Shown here piece by piece: positions 15,452 to 16,775 of a DNA stretch of 16,775 nt. Position 1 is the first letter of the stretch. Each line of letters begins with the position of its first letter. The notes beneath the pieces are model-generated. The model worked only from the letters and a program-made list of their open reading frames with translations, was not told the DNA's origin and did no database searches. The DNA comes from an uncultured Lachnospiraceae bacterium (GTDB lineage Bacteria; Bacillota; Clostridia; Lachnospirales; Lachnospiraceae). The stretch lies in assembly GCA_946538445.1 (NCBI GenBank), contig CAMNGO010000025.1, forward strand, positions 1 to 16,775. The letters run 5' to 3'. The translations under genes and the position numbers were made by a program.

Positions 15452-16003
15452 ATGAAAAAAATGAAAATATGTATCTACGGAGCAGCAAGTGATACGATCG
15501 ACCCTTACTTCATCGAACAAGGGGAGGAGCTGGGCAGGCTGGTGGCAGTCTACGGACACACACTGGTATATGGCGGTGGTTCTACCGGCATGATGGGAGC
15601 CTGTGCCAGAGGTGCGACCGAAGGAAACGGTATCCTGATCGGTGTTATCCCTGAGTTTATGAAGGATTATGAGGATCTTTATGATCAATGTACCAACCGG
15701 ATCAAGACACATACCATGAGTGGGAGAAAAGAGCTTATGGAGAAACTGGGGGATGCCTTTGTCGTCGCACCGGGAGGAATCGGCACCATGGACGAATTCT
15801 TCCAGGTCCTTACCCTGGCTTACCTGGACCGGAAAAAAGCCCCCATTGTCATATTTAATATAAAGGGTTACTTTGATCCCCTCCTCGAATTCATTGATCA
15901 GGGAATTCAGAGAGGATTCATTCATGAGAGAGTAAAAGATCTGTATGTTGTGAGAGAGAAACCTCTGGACGTACTGAAAGCTATCAGCTCTTTTGACAGA
16001 TAA
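15452..16003 (+). CDS. LOG family phosphoribohydrolase
   Basis: A 183-residue cytoplasmic protein of the LOG (lonely guy) family, once mis-called lysine decarboxylase. Members release a base from nucleoside 5'-monophosphates, producing ribose 5-phosphate; plant and actinobacterial members activate cytokinins. The protein has the two diagnostic motifs: MSGRK (89-93) and PGGIGTMDE (107-115), with catalytic R92 and E115, and the N-terminal Rossmann part with YGGGSTGMMGACARGA. Length and motifs are complete. Its start lies 19 bases after the MoxR stop with a modest ribosome binding site (AGGTGA), so it may be read from the same transcript. In a gut-type bacterium the natural substrate is probably a nucleotide such as AMP, but this is not shown. 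Confidence 0.93.
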   Translation: MKKMKICIYGAASDTIDPYFIEQGEELGRLVAVYGHTLVYGGGSTGMMGACARGATEGNGILIGVIPEFMKDYEDLYDQCTNRIKTHTMSGRKELMEKLGDAFVVAPGGIGTMDEFFQVLTLAYLDRKKAPIVIFNIKGYFDPLLEFIDQGIQRGFIHERVKDLYVVREKPLDVLKAISSFDR

Positions 16004-16038
16004 TCCGGGAAAAACGTATATTTTCGGAGAAAAAAGAA

Positions 16039-16067
16039 TTGACAATATCTGACATTATATTTATAAT
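16039..16067 (+). promoter_or_regulatory. consensus sigma-A promoter for the BlaI-type operon
   Basis: A perfect TTGACA (16039-16044) and perfect TATAAT (16062-16067) are 17 bases apart, so this should be a very strong promoter when not repressed. The start codon is about 94 bases downstream, leaving a long leader. Confidence 0.88.
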
Positions 16068-16088
16068 GAATATAAATTTATAATATTT
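16055..16088. promoter_or_regulatory. AT-rich dyad cluster, probable BlaI-type operator
   Basis: TTATATT (16055-16061) and AATATAA (16069-16075) are inverted arms that flank the -10 box. A 12-bp palindrome TATAAATTTATA follows at 16071-16082, and the nine-mer ATTTATAAT occurs twice (16059-16067, 16076-16084), 17 bases apart. The canonical TACAnnTGTA core of BlaI/MecI operators is not seen. The position over the -10 box suits repression, but part of the symmetry may come from base composition. Confidence 0.5.
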
Positions 16089-16160
16089 AAACATCTAAGT
16101 ATTATATGGAAGATAGGTTTTCGAAGTATCAGACCGGAAATATCACCTGGAGGACTCATT

Positions 16161-16586
16161 ATGAAGAAAAAGAATACCCGGATAACCGGAAGTGAACGGG
16201 AAGTGTTAGAGCTGCTGTGGGAAGAGAATCAGCCTCTGACCTCCGCGGAGATCGTCAAGATCTCGGAACATAAGACATGGAAACCCAGCTACATCCACCT
16301 GATGATCAATTCTCTTCTCAAGAAGAATGTCATACAGGTTGCCGGTTTTAAACAAACCACGAAAAATTATGCCAGAACATTTACGCCGACCATGACAAGA
16401 GAAGAGTTCTCCATCCACATGCTTCGGGAGGAGAACCAGCTGAATGCATCCTCCCTGTCCCTTCTGTTCGGGGCCTTGCTGGAGGAGGATGTTGACCGTG
16501 CTGTGATCGATGAATTAAGCGATATGTTACAAAAGAAAAAAGAAGAACTGGAGGCGGCGGATTCAGGCATGGAACAGGATCGCTAG
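16161..16586 (+). CDS. BlaI/MecI/CopY family transcriptional repressor
   Basis: A 141-residue winged-helix repressor. The N-terminal DNA-binding domain (about 8-80) follows the family pattern: ITGSEREVLELLWEE, LTSAEIVKI, a recognition helix with WKPSYIHLMINSLLKKN, then the wing with a TKNYARTFTP strand. The C-terminal helices (about 80-125) form the dimer part (MLREENQLNASSLSLLFGALL). Family members repress their own operon and are inactivated by cleavage triggered by a BlaR1-type membrane metallopeptidase; the gene starting 12 bases downstream begins like such a protein. The operon has a perfect promoter overlapped by dyads. No beta-lactamase or copper gene is visible here, so the target is unknown. 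A ribosome binding site TGGAGGA precedes the ATG. Confidence 0.92.
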   Translation: MKKKNTRITGSEREVLELLWEENQPLTSAEIVKISEHKTWKPSYIHLMINSLLKKNVIQVAGFKQTTKNYARTFTPTMTREEFSIHMLREENQLNASSLSLLFGALLEEDVDRAVIDELSDMLQKKKEELEAADSGMEQDR

Positions 16587-16598
16587 GAGGTGGGTAGT

Positions 16599-16775
16599 AT
16601 GTACACATTCTATACAGTTTTCTATGCATTTCTCTGGGCCGTGTTCACCGGAAGTCTTTTTATCATTTTTCTGCATTATATGCTGAAAGATACTTCCCTC
16701 TTATTGAGGTACGGTCTGGGCTTCTTTCTTTTTGGCACCGCTTTATGCATTCTGAGGCTTCTCACCCCTCTGGAA
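16599..16775 (+). CDS. start of a membrane protein, probably M56/BlaR1-type sensor peptidase (3' end outside window)
   Basis: Fifty-nine codons are visible from ATG at 16599, preceded by AGGAGG at 16585-16590, which overlaps the stop codon of the repressor gene. The residues form two hydrophobic segments (about 4-27 and 37-55) split by a short charged turn around HYMLKD and ending at RLLTPLE. This fits the N-terminal membrane part of M56 peptidases of the BlaR1 type, which often begin with a hydrophobic helix and carry an R-x-x-x-P-x-E-like turn after the second one. The HExxH motif would lie beyond the window. The assignment rests on the neighbouring BlaI-type gene and this topology. Another membrane protein is possible. 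Confidence 0.65.
   Translation, partial: MYTFYTVFYAFLWAVFTGSLFIIFLHYMLKDTSLLLRYGLGFFLFGTALCILRLLTPLE

Noticed and set aside
16004..16030. Possible terminator after the LOG gene
   Set aside because: The arms (CCG plus AAAA against TTTTCGG) pair only with a bulge and no T-run follows, so it is too weak to call.
15350..16045. Minus-strand open frame (231 codons) over the LOG gene
   Set aside because: The plus strand carries both LOG motifs; the antisense frame shows no recognisable domain.
1..16775. CRISPR array, tRNA, rRNA, transposase or phage genes
   Set aside because: No regular spaced repeats, no cloverleaf or rRNA-like stretches and no matching proteins were seen on either strand.

Overview
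The window looks like a chromosomal segment of a low-to-moderate GC Gram-positive anaerobe of the class Clostridia, most likely a Lachnospiraceae-type gut bacterium. The reasons are strong Shine-Dalgarno sequences (AGGAGG type) before nearly every gene, consensus sigma-A promoters, an ANTAR regulator next to a glutamine synthetase, a BlaI/M56 pair and a BspA-type leucine-rich-repeat protein. The genus is an inference; no rRNA or tRNA is present to fix it. I see no mobile element, CRISPR array, prophage or RNA gene.

Left block (1-7026, + strand), nitrogen and pyrimidine metabolism: the 3' part of pyrG (CTP synthase), carA and carB (glutamine-dependent carbamoyl-phosphate synthase), a short and divergent class-I glutamine synthetase, and an ANTAR-domain RNA-binding regulator whose receiver domain has lost its phosphorylation residues. 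The genes overlap or are separated by 3-40 bases with no terminator between them, so they read as one operon. Enzymes that consume glutamine (PyrG, CarA) are followed by a putative glutamine-making enzyme and a putative nitrogen antiterminator.

Middle block (7027-9935, + strand): a consensus promoter drives thioredoxin and a rhomboid protease with a large soluble N-terminal domain. A PfpI/DJ-1 family protein and a small, basic, secreted NlpC/P60-like cysteine hydrolase with its own promoter follow. An 18-bp perfect hairpin at 9865-9909 separates this block from the convergent genes to its right.

Right block (9936-15432), a MoxR-type AAA+ / VWA module split over two divergent transcripts. On the minus strand a cytoplasmic BspA-type LRR protein is translationally coupled to a VWA protein with an intact MIDAS site and a broken HExxH motif. 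On the plus strand an unrecognised protein is followed by proC (pyrroline-5-carboxylate reductase) and a 516-residue MoxR-type AAA+ ATPase with a long C-terminal extension. Predicted promoters for the two directions lie back to back with abutting -35 boxes. MoxR/VWA pairs act in other bacteria as chaperone-like maturation machines; the LRR and unknown proteins are candidate substrate adaptors. This is the part of the window most likely to hold an undescribed system.

Right edge (15452-16775, + strand): a LOG-family phosphoribohydrolase, then a BlaI/MecI-type repressor behind a perfect sigma-A promoter embedded in AT-rich dyad repeats, and the first 59 codons of a membrane protein that is probably the M56/BlaR1-type partner of the repressor. 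No stretch longer than about 160 bases lacks a gene.
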